Assembly (NCBI RefSeq): GCF_902825405.1
Contig: NZ_CADEAU010000007.1
Location: forward strand, 1 to 43,351
Reading direction: 5' to 3'
Length of the DNA stretch: 43,351 bases
Source of the DNA: Micromonospora maritima
GTDB taxonomy: Bacteria > Actinomycetota > Actinomycetes > Mycobacteriales > Micromonosporaceae
The position numbers were made by a program, and so were the translations under genes. Below the pieces are notes generated by a model. It did not search any database. It was given only the letters and a program-made list of their open reading frames with translations, and was not told the origin of the DNA. Positions 36,133-43,351 of this stretch are shown one piece after another (the first letter of the stretch is position 1; the number at the start of each line of letters is the position of its first letter).

Positions 36133-37281
36133 TCACCGCCGGCTGATCGCCTCACCGATCGTCCGCAGCCCGTCGACGTCGTGCACGTCGGCGGGCTGCG
36201 CCGTCACCGACACCGCCGGCACCGCCGGGAACGCCTCGGTGAAGCGGGCCGCCACCTGCTGCTCGCGTACCGCCTGCTGGGCCAGCGCCGCGTGCGCGCG
36301 CAGCACCTCGACGGTGCCCTCGTGCCCGCCCTCGGCCGCCAGCCGCTCCGCCGCGGCCAGGCTCTCCGCCGCGGTCAGGTCCGGCACCGCCGGCTCGTGC
36401 ACCCGGTTGAGCACCAGGCCCGCCAGCGGCATGCTCTCGGAACGCAACCGGCCCGCGAAGTAGGCCGCCTCCCGGACCGCGTCCGGCTCCGGCGCCGCGA
36501 CCAGCAGGAACGCCGTCTCCCGGGCCTGCAGGATCCGGTACGTCTGCTCGGCCCGCTGCCGGAACCCGCCGAACATCGAGTCGAGCGCGGCGACGAAGCC
36601 GGACAGGTCGGTGAGCAGCTGCGCGCCGAGCACCTTCTGCACCACCTTCGAGAACATCCCGAAGCTCGCGGTCACCAGGCTGAACATGCTCCGCCCGCCG
36701 CTGCGCGCCGGAGCCAGCAGCAGCCGCAGCATCCGGCCGTCGAGGAACCGGGACAGCCGGGCCGGCGCGTCGAGGAAGTCGAGCGCGGAGCGGGACGGCG
36801 GCGTGTCCACCACGATCAGGTCCCACTCGCCCCGGGCGTGCAGCTGACCCAGCTTCTCCATCGCCATGTATTCCTGCGTGCCGGCGAAGGTGGAGCTCAT
36901 GGCCTGGTAGAAGGGGTTCGCGAAGATCTCCGCGGCCTTGGCCGGGTCGGTGTGCTGGAGCACCACGTCGTCGAACGTGCGCTTCATGTCGAGCATCATG
37001 GCGTGCAACTCGCCGCCGCTTGATTCGACGTCGATGCCCTTGACCTGCCGGGGCGTGTTGTCCAGCTCGGTCAGGCCGAGCGACTGGGCCAGCCGGCGGG
37101 CCGGGTCGATGGTGAGCACCACCGTCCGGCGGCCGTGGTGCTCGGCCGCGCGCAGCGCCAGCGCCGCCGCGGTGGTCGTCTTGCCCACGCCGCCCGCCCC
37201 GCAGCAGACCACGATCCGCACGCCGGGGTCGGCGAGGATCTGGTCGACGTCCAGCGGAGGCGCCGCGTCTTCGGAAGGCAC
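36133..37281 (-). CDS. ArsA/Get3-like ATPase (first of pair)
   Basis: This 382-residue P-loop ATPase of the anion-transporting ATPase family has a deviant Walker A GAGGVGKTTT (28-37), switch I-like VLTIDPARRLAQSLGL (about 54-69), and DLIVVDTPPSRSALDFLDAP as Walker B/switch II. The region after 190 is helical (MFSLVTASFGMFSKVVQKVLG), as in proteins that bind hydrophobic helices. Despite the name, such actinobacterial pairs are not arsenite pumps; mycobacterial Rv3679-Rv3680 are the counterparts. No ArsA-type cysteine metal site is seen. Start is GTG 37281; TTG 37284 is possible. It is last of a three-gene minus-strand set and ends 21 nt from wblA, convergent. Confidence 0.92.
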   Translation of the reverse strand: MPSEDAAPPLDVDQILADPGVRIVVCCGAGGVGKTTTAAALALRAAEHHGRRTVVLTIDPARRLAQSLGLTELDNTPRQVKGIDVESSGGELHAMMLDMKRTFDDVVLQHTDPAKAAEIFANPFYQAMSSTFAGTQEYMAMEKLGQLHARGEWDLIVVDTPPSRSALDFLDAPARLSRFLDGRMLRLLLAPARSGGRSMFSLVTASFGMFSKVVQKVLGAQLLTDLSGFVAALDSMFGGFRQRAEQTYRILQARETAFLLVAAPEPDAVREAAYFAGRLRSESMPLAGLVLNRVHEPAVPDLTAAESLAAAERLAAEGGHEGTVEVLRAHAALAQQAVREQQVAARFTEAFPAVPAVSVTAQPADVHDVDGLRTIGEAISRR

Positions 37282-37338
37282 CAATCGAGCGTATCGGTCC
37301 CGAGGGTGTCTCTGCTCCGTGCCGGCCGCAGGTGTGAG

Positions 37339-38313
37339 TCAATCCGCCCGGACGAGGACCTCGGCCAGCGTCTCCAGCCCGGCCCGGTCGACCCCGTCGG
37401 GCAGCAGCGGCAGCTCGGTCAGGGGCAGCCCCGGCTCCACCAGGTCACCGCGGAGCGAGTCCTCCAGCTCACGGCGTACCCGCTGGTCGCGCGCCTCGGC
37501 GGCGAGGCCGGCCACGGTCCGGGCGTCGGTCGGCAGGCCGGCGGCGGACAACCCCCGCTTCAGCTCCGCCGCGGTCACCGCGCGGCCGACGGGTACCGGC
37601 GGGCGGACGCCGTTGACGATCACCCGGCCGACCGGGAAGCCGAGCTGGGTCAGCTCGGCGACGGCGTCGAGCGTCTCCTGGACCGGCATCTCCTCCAGCA
37701 GCGTCACCACGTGCACGGCGGTCATCGGCGAGCGCAGCAGCGCGGACACGCCCTCGCTCTGGGTCTTGATCGGGCCGACCTTGGCCAGCCGGGCGGTCTC
37801 CGCCGTGACGTTGAGGAAACGCCCGATCCGTCCGGTCGGCGGGGCGTCCAGCACCACCGCGTCGTACGCCCGGCGGGACCCGCTGGTGCGGGTGGTCGCC
37901 TCCTTGACCTTGCCGGTGAGCAGCACGTCGCGCAGGCCCGGCGCGATCGTGGTGGCGAAGTCGATCGCGCCGAGCTTGCGCAGCGCCCGGCCGGCGGCGC
38001 CCAGCTTGTAGAACATGTCCAGGTATTCGAGCAGTGCCGCCTCGGCGTCGACGGCCAGGGCCCGCACCTCACCGCCGCCCGGCGCGTCGGTGAGGTGCCG
38101 CTCCTCGTACGGCAGCGGTTCGGTGCCGAAGAGCTGGGCGATGCCCTGCCGCCCCTCCACCTCGACCAGGAGGGTCCGCCGGCCCTCGGCGGCCAGCCCG
38201 AGGGCCAGCGCGGCGGCCACGCTGGTCTTCCCCGTGCCGCCCTTGCCGGTCACCACGTGCAGGCGGGCCGGCCATCTGCCGGCGGTCTCGGCCGGCTGCT
38301 CACTCGCTGCCAT
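37339..38313 (-). CDS. ArsA/Get3-like ATPase (second of pair)
   Basis: This 324-residue partner ATPase has Walker A GKGGTGKTS (23-31), LLVEVEGRQGIAQLFG (about 48-63) and YDAVVLDAPPTGRIGRFLNV (about 150-169) as switch II. It is shorter than its neighbour and more diverged in switch I (E-x-E-G in place of D-P-A), suggesting the two work as a heterodimer with unequal sites. ATG 38313 has TAGGCT 6 nt upstream on its strand, so it can be read from its own leaderless promoter as well as from the gene above. Transcription order is 38957 to 38340, then this gene, then the other ATPase 57 nt on. Confidence 0.92.
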   Translation of the reverse strand: MAASEQPAETAGRWPARLHVVTGKGGTGKTSVAAALALGLAAEGRRTLLVEVEGRQGIAQLFGTEPLPYEERHLTDAPGGGEVRALAVDAEAALLEYLDMFYKLGAAGRALRKLGAIDFATTIAPGLRDVLLTGKVKEATTRTSGSRRAYDAVVLDAPPTGRIGRFLNVTAETARLAKVGPIKTQSEGVSALLRSPMTAVHVVTLLEEMPVQETLDAVAELTQLGFPVGRVIVNGVRPPVPVGRAVTAAELKRGLSAAGLPTDARTVAGLAAEARDQRVRRELEDSLRGDLVEPGLPLTELPLLPDGVDRAGLETLAEVLVRAD

Positions 38314-38319
38314 CCGTCG

Positions 38320-38325
38320 AGCCTA
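38320..38325 (-). promoter_or_regulatory. Leaderless -10 box (TAGGCT) of the ArsA-like pair
   Basis: On the minus strand TAGGCT ends 6 nt before ATG 38313, in the 26-nt gap after the upstream gene. There is no ribosome site in the gap, which fits a leaderless start. Confidence 0.5.
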
Positions 38326-38339
38326 ACCAGCCCGGCGGA

Positions 38340-38957
38340 TCAGGCGACCTCGCAGACCCACCAACCCGTCTTCTGCACCACGGTGAAGCGCAGTTCCTGG
38401 TCGGCCACCTTCTCGTCGGCCGTGGTCATGGTGACCCGGGTGGAGACCGTGGCCCGGTCACCGGTCTGGTTGTCGACCACCGGGTTGGTCCAGCGGAACC
38501 GGGGGTTCTGGTACTGCCCGGCGTACTTCTGCACCTCGGCGACCTTGGCCGCGATCTTCCGGTCGTCCCGCGCCGCGGAGCAGACGAACGTGGCCGCCTT
38601 CTCGGCGTCCCGCTCCTGGTAGACCGCCTTGAGGAAGCCCTCCACCGCCACCTGCGGCTCCTTGGCGCCCCGGCCGTTCTCGCCGTCGCGCAGGGCGAGG
38701 AACGCGGCCGTCCCGCCGCCGCCGCAGAGCAGCACCGCCGCGGCCAGCACGAGGGAGGCGATCAGCAGGGTCGGACGCTTGCGTGGCGGCGGCCCCGCCG
38801 GGTACGCCGGATGGCCGGGCGGGGGAGCGGACCCCGGCTGCGGTGTCGCTCCGGGCGCGGGAAGGCCGGACGACGGTGGCGTGACGCCGGCGGACCCCGG
38901 CTGCGGAATGGGGTCGCCGGGCGTGCCGGTGGCGCCACCGACGGGCGGTTGGGTCAT
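38340..38957 (-). CDS. Unknown single-pass membrane protein, Pro-rich head
   Basis: This 205-residue protein has a cytoplasmic Pro/Gly/Ala-rich head (1-60), a membrane helix (about 64-86, LLIASLVLAAAVLLCGGGGTAAFLAL) and an outside domain of about 115 residues: VEGFLKAVYQERDAEKAATFVCSAARDD, FRWTNPVVDNQTGDRATVSTRVTMTTADEKVADQELRFTVVQKTGWWVCEV. The alternating helix then beta pattern resembles the NTF2-like/DUF4878 outside domains common in actinobacteria; the two cysteines (C in FVCSA and in WWVCEV) may pair. ATG 38957 is chosen because the upstream part of the frame lacks coding character. Function is unknown; it lies first in the ArsA-like gene set. Confidence 0.8.
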   Translation of the reverse strand: MTQPPVGGATGTPGDPIPQPGSAGVTPPSSGLPAPGATPQPGSAPPPGHPAYPAGPPPRKRPTLLIASLVLAAAVLLCGGGGTAAFLALRDGENGRGAKEPQVAVEGFLKAVYQERDAEKAATFVCSAARDDRKIAAKVAEVQKYAGQYQNPRFRWTNPVVDNQTGDRATVSTRVTMTTADEKVADQELRFTVVQKTGWWVCEVA

Positions 38958-39291
38958 GTGTCTCCCCCGGGTTGCGGCGCGCCCGTCGCCGCCCCAGGCG
39001 ACGGGCACGGGGTCGAGGTGCGGGCGCGCGACGGCGCGCGCCCAGTCCGGAAGGGTAGCGGTCGCCGGGCCGCTTGCCAGCCCCGCGTACGCGCGTGCCG
39101 GGCCCGATCTCGCCGTCGCGTTCCGGACCAGCCTTGTGTCGCATATGTGACTTGACGTGATCAGTCGTGCGCGTCCCGTTGCCGGGACTGGCTGGAGGTC
39201 CTACGTTCGTCGCGACGCGGGGGGCCGGACCGGGGACGTTCTGAGCCGGACGGCGGTGGTGGTGAACAGGTACGACGCCCGGAGGCAGCGG
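38958..39291. other. 334-nt divergent intergenic region
   Basis: Between the divergent membrane-protein gene and the next plus-strand gene. The frame is open from GTG 39157, but that part has no coding likeness and the ribosome site favours 39292. A possible promoter for the plus strand is TTGCCG (39179-39184), 17 nt, TACGTT (39202-39207). A less GC-rich patch CGCATATGTGACTTGACGTGATC lies at about 39140-39162 and may hold operator sites. Confidence 0.4.
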
Positions 39292-39735
39292 ATGCGCGAC
39301 GCGGAGAACATTCCCCGAGCCCAGTTCCCCGGCGACCGGGCCGGGCGGCCCGGCGACGCCGAGGGTCCCGGCGCGGGTACGCCGTTCAACGAGCGGTCGT
39401 ACCGGCCCCCGGTCGAGGTGGTCCGCACGCTGGTCCGGCCGGCCGGACGGGGGCGTGACGAGGAGGAGCCCGGCTACGTCATCCACCTGCCGGTGCGGGT
39501 GCCCGACCTGGCGGCGGCCACCGCGCTGGCCGGGACGGTGGCCACCTCGCTGGGCTTCCTGGTCGAGCTGGACGCCGGGGAGACCACCGTCTCCACCGCA
39601 GACGACCAGAACAACAGGCACCGCGTCTTCTGCGACCTGCTGCTGCCCGACCGCAGCCGCTGCCCGCAGCGCTACGAGCACGAGGGCCCCTGCGGCGAGC
39701 CGCCCGCGCCGGAGCAGCGTCCCGCGTCCCGCTGA
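39292..39735 (+). CDS. Unknown conserved-looking small protein
   Basis: I do not recognise this 147-residue protein. The first 60 residues are charged and Pro/Gly-rich; the middle (YVIHLPVRVPDLAAATALAGTVATSLGFLVELDAGETTVSTADDQNNRHRVFCDLLLPD) looks like a small alpha/beta domain; the end is Cys/Pro-rich (RCPQRYEHEGPCGEPP) and could bind metal together with the earlier FCDLL cysteine. ATG 39292 has GGAGG 6 nt upstream, which decides the start. No signal or membrane segment is seen. Confidence 0.75.
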   Translation: MRDAENIPRAQFPGDRAGRPGDAEGPGAGTPFNERSYRPPVEVVRTLVRPAGRGRDEEEPGYVIHLPVRVPDLAAATALAGTVATSLGFLVELDAGETTVSTADDQNNRHRVFCDLLLPDRSRCPQRYEHEGPCGEPPAPEQRPASR

Positions 39736-39748
39736 GGGCGGCGGACCG

Positions 39749-39781
39749 TAGGCTGTGCCTGACCGAAGTCCAAGTCAGGCA
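39749..39781 (+). promoter_or_regulatory. Candidate -10 box and small hairpin before the DUF4177 gene
   Basis: TAGGCT (39749-39754) is followed by a perfect 8-bp inverted repeat (TGCCTGAC 39756-39763, GTCAGGCA 39774-39781) that ends against the ribosome site AAGGGAG (39781-39787). Transcription from the box would begin inside the first arm, so the repeat may be an operator rather than an RNA hairpin. Confidence 0.4.
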
Positions 39782-39797
39782 AGGGAGCCTTCCTCCG

Positions 39798-39953
39798 ATG
39801 CAGAAGTGGGAATACGCCACGGTCCCGCTGCTGGTCCACGCGACCAAGCAGATCCTCGACAACTGGGGCGAGGACGGCTGGGAGCTGGTCTCCGTGGTGC
39901 CCGGCCCGAACCCGGAGCAGCTCGTGGCGTACCTGAAGCGCCCGAAGGGCTGA
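39798..39953 (+). CDS. DUF4177-type small protein
   Basis: This 51-residue protein reads MQKWEYATVPLLVHATKQ, then ILDNWGEDGWELVSVV and a short tail LVAYLKRPKG. The W-E-Y-x-T-V-P-L start and N-x-W-G-x-x-GWELV-x-V centre mark the DUF4177 family of tiny beta-alpha proteins of unknown function. It starts at ATG 39798 with AAGGGAG about 10 nt upstream and ends 5 nt before ridA, a gene pair also seen beside wblA and crp in other actinobacteria. The frame is short but the family match is clear. Confidence 0.9.
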   Translation: MQKWEYATVPLLVHATKQILDNWGEDGWELVSVVPGPNPEQLVAYLKRPKG

Positions 39954-39958
39954 GCACC

Positions 39959-40420
39959 ATGAGCAACGGACCCCACGCGAAGCTCGCCGAGCTCGGTCTC
40001 GACCTGCCCGAGGTGGTGCCGCCGGTGGCCAGCTACGTGCCGGCCGTGCAGTCCGGGCAGCACGTCTACGTCTCCGGTCAGCTCCCGATGGCCGACGGCA
40101 AGCTGCTCGCCACCGGCAAGGTCGGCAACGGCGTCTCCGCCGAGCAGGCGAAGGACCTGGCGCAGCGGTGCGCGCTGAACGCGCTCGCCGCGATCGACGC
40201 GCTTGTCGGCCTGGAGAACGTGGTCAAGGTGGTGAAGCTGACCGGCTTCGTGGCCAGCGCCTCCGGCTTCACCGGTCAGCCCGGCGTGATCAACGGTGCC
40301 TCCGACCTGTTCGGCGCGGTCTTCGGCGAGGCCGGCCGCCACGCCCGCAGCGCGGTCGGCGTGGCCGAACTCCCCCTCGACGCCCCGGTCGAGGTTGAGG
40401 TCATCGTCGAGGTCGCGTAA
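39959..40420 (+). CDS. RidA/YjgF-family protein
   Basis: This 153-residue RidA-like protein begins with a helix/linker (NGPHAKLAELGLDLPEVVPP) and then has the family core: VASYVPAVQSGQHVYVSGQLPMADGKLL (about 23-50), AAIDALVGLENVVKVVKLTGFVAS and ARSAVGVAELPLDAPVEVEVIVEVA. It belongs to the longer subfamily (about 150 residues) that lies near crp in actinobacteria; the catalytic Arg typical of imine deaminases (in the CRxxV-type tail) is not in its usual context here (RSAVGVAELP), so deaminase activity is uncertain. ATG 39959 follows the small DUF4177 gene by 5 nt. Confidence 0.93.
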   Translation: MSNGPHAKLAELGLDLPEVVPPVASYVPAVQSGQHVYVSGQLPMADGKLLATGKVGNGVSAEQAKDLAQRCALNALAAIDALVGLENVVKVVKLTGFVASASGFTGQPGVINGASDLFGAVFGEAGRHARSAVGVAELPLDAPVEVEVIVEVA

Positions 40421-40434
40421 CGCACCGTCCCCGT

Positions 40435-40502
40435 GATCTTGCAGTTCCGCCCCCGGCACAAGCCCCAGACGGGGACAAACCCGGGGCCGGACCTGCAAGA
40501 TC
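40435..40502. repeat. Hairpin with GATCTTG...CAAGATC ends (copy 3)
   Basis: GATCTTGCAGTTCCGCCCCC and following GG (40435-40456) pair with the segment 40481-40502 with three mismatches in 22, leaving a 24-nt centre that itself holds CCCCAGACGGGG. It lies 14 nt after the RidA stop and is probably its terminator. The ends match the hairpins at 18811 and 31435. Confidence 0.75.
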
Positions 40503-40525
40503 GCGGGGAGTGGCGGGCGGAGTCG

Positions 40526-40531
40526 TACGAT
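40526..40531 (+). promoter_or_regulatory. Leaderless -10 box (TACGAT) before the metallo-beta-lactamase gene
   Basis: TACGAT ends 7 nt before ATG 40539 and no ribosome site is present, fitting a leaderless transcript for this gene and the overlapping cyclase gene. Confidence 0.45.
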
Positions 40532-40538
40532 CGCTGCC

Positions 40539-41287
40539 ATGGGTGGGCGTGTGAGCGGGGCCGCAGGGGCGCTCGCGGATGAGCTGCCCGGGTGGGTCTC
40601 GCTGCTGCGGGCGCCGAACCCGGGGCCGATGACGCTCGACGGGACGAACACCTGGGTGCTGCGGGCCGGCCCGGACGCGCCGGCCGTGGTGGTCGACCCG
40701 GGGCCGGCGGACGAGGCGCACCTGGCCGCGATCGCCGCGCACGGGCCGGTCGGGCTGGTGCTGATCACGCACGGGCACGCGGACCACACCGAGGGGGCGC
40801 CCCGGCGCACACCGCCGGCGGCCCGCCGCTGACCGTCGACAGCGCGTTCGACACCGGCCTCGACGTCCGGCTGCTGAGCACGCCCGGGCACACCGCCGAC
40901 TCGATCTGCCTCCTGGTCGCGCACGGCGACGAGCGGGTCGTGCTGACCGGCGACACCATCCTCGGCCGCGGCACCACCGTGGTGGCCCACCCGGACGGGC
41001 ACCTCGGTGACTACCTGTCCAGCCTGGAACTGCTCTCCACGTACCGCGGGGTCCGGGCGCTGCCGGGCCACGGCCCGGCGCTTGCCGACTGCGGCGCGGC
41101 GGCCGAGTTCTACCTGGCCCACCGGCGGGCCCGGCTCGACCAGGTGCGCGCCGCGGTGGACGCGGGCGCCACCACCGCGTTCGAGGTGGTCGAGGTGGTC
41201 TACGCCGACGTCGACAGGTCGCTCTGGTGGGCCGCCGAGTGGTCGGTCCGGGCCCAGCTGGAGTACCTCGGGGTGGAACAGCCGTGA
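40539..41287 (+). pseudogene. Metallo-beta-lactamase-fold hydrolase, frameshifted with internal loss
   Basis: Two frames make up one MBL-fold protein. Frame one (40539-40832) reads LRAPNPGPMTLDGTNTWVL and the zinc motif LITHGHADHTEG, then runs into PRRTPPAARR and a stop. Frame two continues from about 40805 to the TGA at 41287 with GGPPLTVDSAFDTGLDVRLLSTPGHTADSICLL, VLTGDTILGRGTTVV and [13 protein letters not shown], all conserved. Intact relatives have some 15-20 more residues between HTEGA and GGPPLT, so about 3n+1 bases seem lost near 40795-40815. This could be a true mutation or an assembly error; the nearby chimera favours error. Family members of this type (LACTB2-like, beside crp) are thought to be RNA or thioester hydrolases. 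It overlaps the next start as GTGA. Confidence 0.85.
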
Positions 41288-43351
41288 CCTGCCCGGTGTG
41301 CGGGACCGTCGCCGTGCCCGGCGCGCGGTTCTGCCACAACTGCGGGGCCGCGTTGCCGGCCGCCGCCACGCTGCCGGCCGCCGAGCGCCGGGTGGTCACC
41401 GTGCTCTTCGGCGACCTCTCCGACTTCACCTCCTGGTCGGAGGACCTGGACCCGGAGCGGGTCGGCGCGGTCACCGACCGGGTGCTGGCCGCGCTGGCCG
41501 GCGCGGTCAAGACGTTCGGCGGGCACGTCGACAAGCTCACCGGCGACGGGATCATGGCGGTCTTCGGTGCGCCGGTGGCGCACGAGGACGACGCCGAGCG
41601 GGCCGTGCGGGCGGCGCTGTCCATGCAGCGGGCCGTCCGCCGGGTGCTCGACGACGAGCGGGGCGGCGGCGCGCCGCTGGGCCTGCGGGTCGGTCTCAAC
41701 ACCGGGGACGTGATCGCCGGGATCCAGGCGGCGATCGAATACACGGTCATCGGCGACACCGTGAACACCGCGGCCCGGCTCGCCGACGCCGCCGCGGTCG
41801 GCGCGGTCTACGCCGGGGCGCGGACCTCCGCCGCCACCCGGCACGTCGCCTCCTGGCGGGCGCTGCGCCCGCTGCGGCTCAAGGGCAAGCGCGAGCCGGT
41901 CGAGGCGTACGAGCTGCTGGGCCTGCTGGACGCGCCGGGCACCCGTTCCGGCCTCGGTGACGAGGCGCCGTTCGTGGGCCGGGAGACCGAGATCGGCCGG
42001 GTCGCGGGCCGACTCGCCGAGGTGATCGACCGGGGCGAGCCCCGGGTGCTGCTGATGACCGCCGAGGCGGGCATCGGCAAGTCCCGGTTCGCGGCCGAGG
42101 TCGAACGTCTCGCCGCCGGCTACGACGTCGGCGCCGGGCGGTACGCGGCACACAGCGGCGCCCGGGTGCTCTCGGTCCGCTGCGCCGCGTTCGGCGAGCG
42201 CCGCCGGCTCGCGCCCCTGGCCGACCTGGTCCGCGCTAGCACCGCCGAGGTCGCCGGGCTGCCCGGGCCGGGCGCGGTCCGGCCGGACCGGGCGTTCACC
42301 GACCTCGGGTTCACCTCGGTCCGCGCGGTCGCGCTGCGGGACCGGCTGAACCGGGCCACCGGGGTGCGCCTGTCCGCGACCGCCGCGTTCGACCACCCCA
42401 CGCCCGCCGCGCTCGCCCGGCACCTGGCCACGCTGCTGCGCGGCACCGCCGCCCGGGACGCCGGGAACCGGTCGGGGCCGGTCGTCACCGACGACCCGGT
42501 GGCGATCGTCGCCATGGCCTGCCGGCTGCCCGGCGGCGTCACCGGCCCCGAGGAGCTGTGGGAGCTGCTGGAGTCCGGGCGGGAGGGACTGACCGGGTTC
42601 CCCACCGACCGGGGCTGGGACCTGACCCACCTCTTCTCCGACGACCCCGACCGGCCCGGCACCTCGTACGTGCGGGTCGGCGGGTTCCTGGCCGGCGCCG
42701 GGGACTTCGACGCCACCCTGTTCGCGATCAGCCCGCGCGAGGCGCTGGCGATGGACCCGCAGCAACGGCTGCTGCTGGAGACGTCCTGGGAGCTGTTCGA
42801 GCGCGCCGGGATCGACCCGACCGCCTTGCGCGGCAGCGCCACCGGTGTGTTCACCGGCGTGATGCACCACGACTACGCGGCCCAGGTGGGGCAGCCGCCG
42901 CCCGGCACCGAGGGCTATCTCGGCGTCGGCACCGCCGGCAGCGTGGTGTCCGGTCGGGTCGCGTACGCGCTGGGCCTGGAGGGGCCCGCGGTCACCGTGG
43001 ACACCGCCTGCTCGTCGTCGCTGGTGGCGCTGCACCTGGCCGCGCAGGCGCTGCGCGCCGGGGACTGCTCCCTCGCGGTGGCCGGCGGCGTCGCCGTGAT
43101 GGGCACCCCGCAGGCGTTCGTCGAGTTCAGCCGCCAGCGCGGCCTCGCGCCGGACGGGCGGTGCAAGGCGTTCGCCGACGCCGCCGACGGCACCGGCTGG
43201 TCCGAGGGCGTGGCCGTGCTGCTGCTGGAACGCCTCAGCGACGCGCGCCGCCACGGCCACCCGGTGCTGGCGCTGCTGCGCGCCAGCGCGGTCAACTCCG
43301 ACGGGGCGTCCAACGGGCTCACCGCGCCCAACGGGCCGGCCCAGGAGCGGG
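41284..43351 (+). CDS. Zinc-ribbon class III cyclase / ATPase joined in frame to type I PKS (ACP-KS); open at window end
   Basis: One open frame from GTG 41284 runs to the window end (689 codons). Residues 1-21 are a zinc ribbon (C3, C6, C17, C20). Residues 35-220 are a class III adenylate/guanylate cyclase with metal Asp D44 and D88, base-selecting K84 and D158, and N161/R165, so it looks active. From about 228 comes an AAA/STAND ATPase start with Walker A AEAGIGKS (260-267). Near D314-LVRA the text changes to a PKS acyl carrier domain (S345 in LGFTS as the pantetheine site) and a ketosynthase from about 403 ([11 protein letters not shown]; active C576 in DTACSSS). The usual 600 or more residues of ATPase and TPR are missing. 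The first half fits its place before crp; the second does not. See findings on a likely chimera. Confidence 0.8.
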   Translation, partial: MTCPVCGTVAVPGARFCHNCGAALPAAATLPAAERRVVTVLFGDLSDFTSWSEDLDPERVGAVTDRVLAALAGAVKTFGGHVDKLTGDGIMAVFGAPVAHEDDAERAVRAALSMQRAVRRVLDDERGGGAPLGLRVGLNTGDVIAGIQAAIEYTVIGDTVNTAARLADAAAVGAVYAGARTSAATRHVASWRALRPLRLKGKREPVEAYELLGLLDAPGTRSGLGDEAPFVGRETEIGRVAGRLAEVIDRGEPRVLLMTAEAGIGKSRFAAEVERLAAGYDVGAGRYAAHSGARVLSVRCAAFGERRRLAPLADLVRASTAEVAGLPGPGAVRPDRAFTDLGFTSVRAVALRDRLNRATGVRLSATAAFDHPTPAALARHLATLLRGTAARDAGNRSGPVVTDDPVAIVAMACRLPGGVTGPEELWELLESGREGLTGFPTDRGWDLTHLFSDDPDRPGTSYVRVGGFLAGAGDFDATLFAISPREALAMDPQQRLLLETSWELFERAGIDPTALRGSATGVFTGVMHHDYAAQVGQPPPGTEGYLGVGTAGSVVSGRVAYALGLEGPAVTVDTACSSSLVALHLAAQALRAGDCSLAVAGGVAVMGTPQAFVEFSRQRGLAPDGRCKAFADAADGTGWSEGVAVLLLERLSDARRHGHPVLALLRASAVNSDGASNGLTAPNGPAQER
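42223..42240 (+). other. Probable chimeric join between cyclase and PKS sequence
   Basis: GACCTGGTCCGCGCTAGC codes DLVRAS. The first part (ADLVRA) fits the ATPase domain of cyclase proteins, and LVRA followed by a Val/Gly-rich helix also fits the start of PKS carrier domains, so up to about 14 bases (42223-42236) could be shared by both parents. The join falls exactly at the start of helix 1 of the carrier domain. Confidence 0.65.

Noticed and set aside
42235..42240. GCTAGC (NheI site) at the cyclase/PKS join as a cloning scar
   Set aside because: One 6-base site is weak evidence; the shared GACCTGGTCCGCGC next to it explains the join without cloning, although CTAG is uncommon in such genomes.

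Overview
The window is very GC-rich chromosomal DNA from an actinomycete, most likely a Micromonospora or close relative. The evidence is strong third-position G/C use, frequent GTG starts, an actinobacterial gene order, a WblA regulator, a long-form LeuA with a leucine leader peptide, an aspartokinase with an internal start for a small subunit, and short intergenic repeats that I associate with Micromonosporaceae. Most of it is core genome. From memory, the order dnaX-ybaB-recR ... leuA ... ask-asd ... metallophosphoesterase-PBP-wblA-ArsA pair-RidA-metallo-beta-lactamase matches the stretch of the Mycobacterium tuberculosis and Streptomyces chromosomes that leads to crp and nth.

Layout. 1-42 holds Illumina adapter sequence, so the left edge is a contig end. 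43-1380 is the end of dnaX, then ybaB and recR. 1704-7641 is a complete five-gene Dpp/Opp-type ABC importer with a perfect hairpin between the binding-protein and permease genes. 7693-8807 is a secreted HNH nuclease overlapping a small unknown gene. 8917-10356 is a DHA2 exporter whose stop codon lies in a four-copy palindromic repeat. 10468-12400 is leuA with its leader. 12451-16215 holds an MFS transporter, an ArsR-type regulator, a nitroreductase and a lipoprotein. 16455-18784 is ask-asd.

18904-21941 holds a GAF-GGDEF protein, a CpdA-like phosphodiesterase and a gamma-glutamylcyclotransferase-like protein. 22025-23861 and 27918-29677 are two similarly built ECF sigma / membrane-anchored partner pairs, separated by a secreted 5'-nucleotidase, a small unknown protein and a cation/proton antiporter. 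29619-31361 holds a HAD hydrolase, a nucleotidyltransferase and tRNA-Pro(CGG). 31497-40420 is the conserved block of metallophosphoesterase, YqeY, class A PBP, wblA, two ArsA/Get3-like ATPases, a DUF4177 protein and RidA.

The last 2.8 kb is suspect. The metallo-beta-lactamase gene (40539-41287) is frameshifted and seems to lack an internal piece. The next frame (41284 to the end) starts as a zinc-ribbon / class III cyclase / P-loop ATPase and changes abruptly at about 42223-42240 into the ACP and ketosynthase of a modular type I polyketide synthase. It is in frame and could be a new fusion. An assembly or library chimera at shared sequence is more likely, because crp is expected here.

Regulation visible in the sequence: leucine attenuation of leuA, an internal aspartokinase start, several leaderless promoters with a TANNNT box 6-8 nt before the start codon (including an overlapping divergent pair at 32398-32407), a near-consensus promoter for tRNA-Pro, and many long perfect GC hairpins without U-tracts between genes. 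Three hairpins share GATCTTG...CAAGATC ends and look like one repeat family. I found no CRISPR array, insertion sequence, rRNA or prophage.
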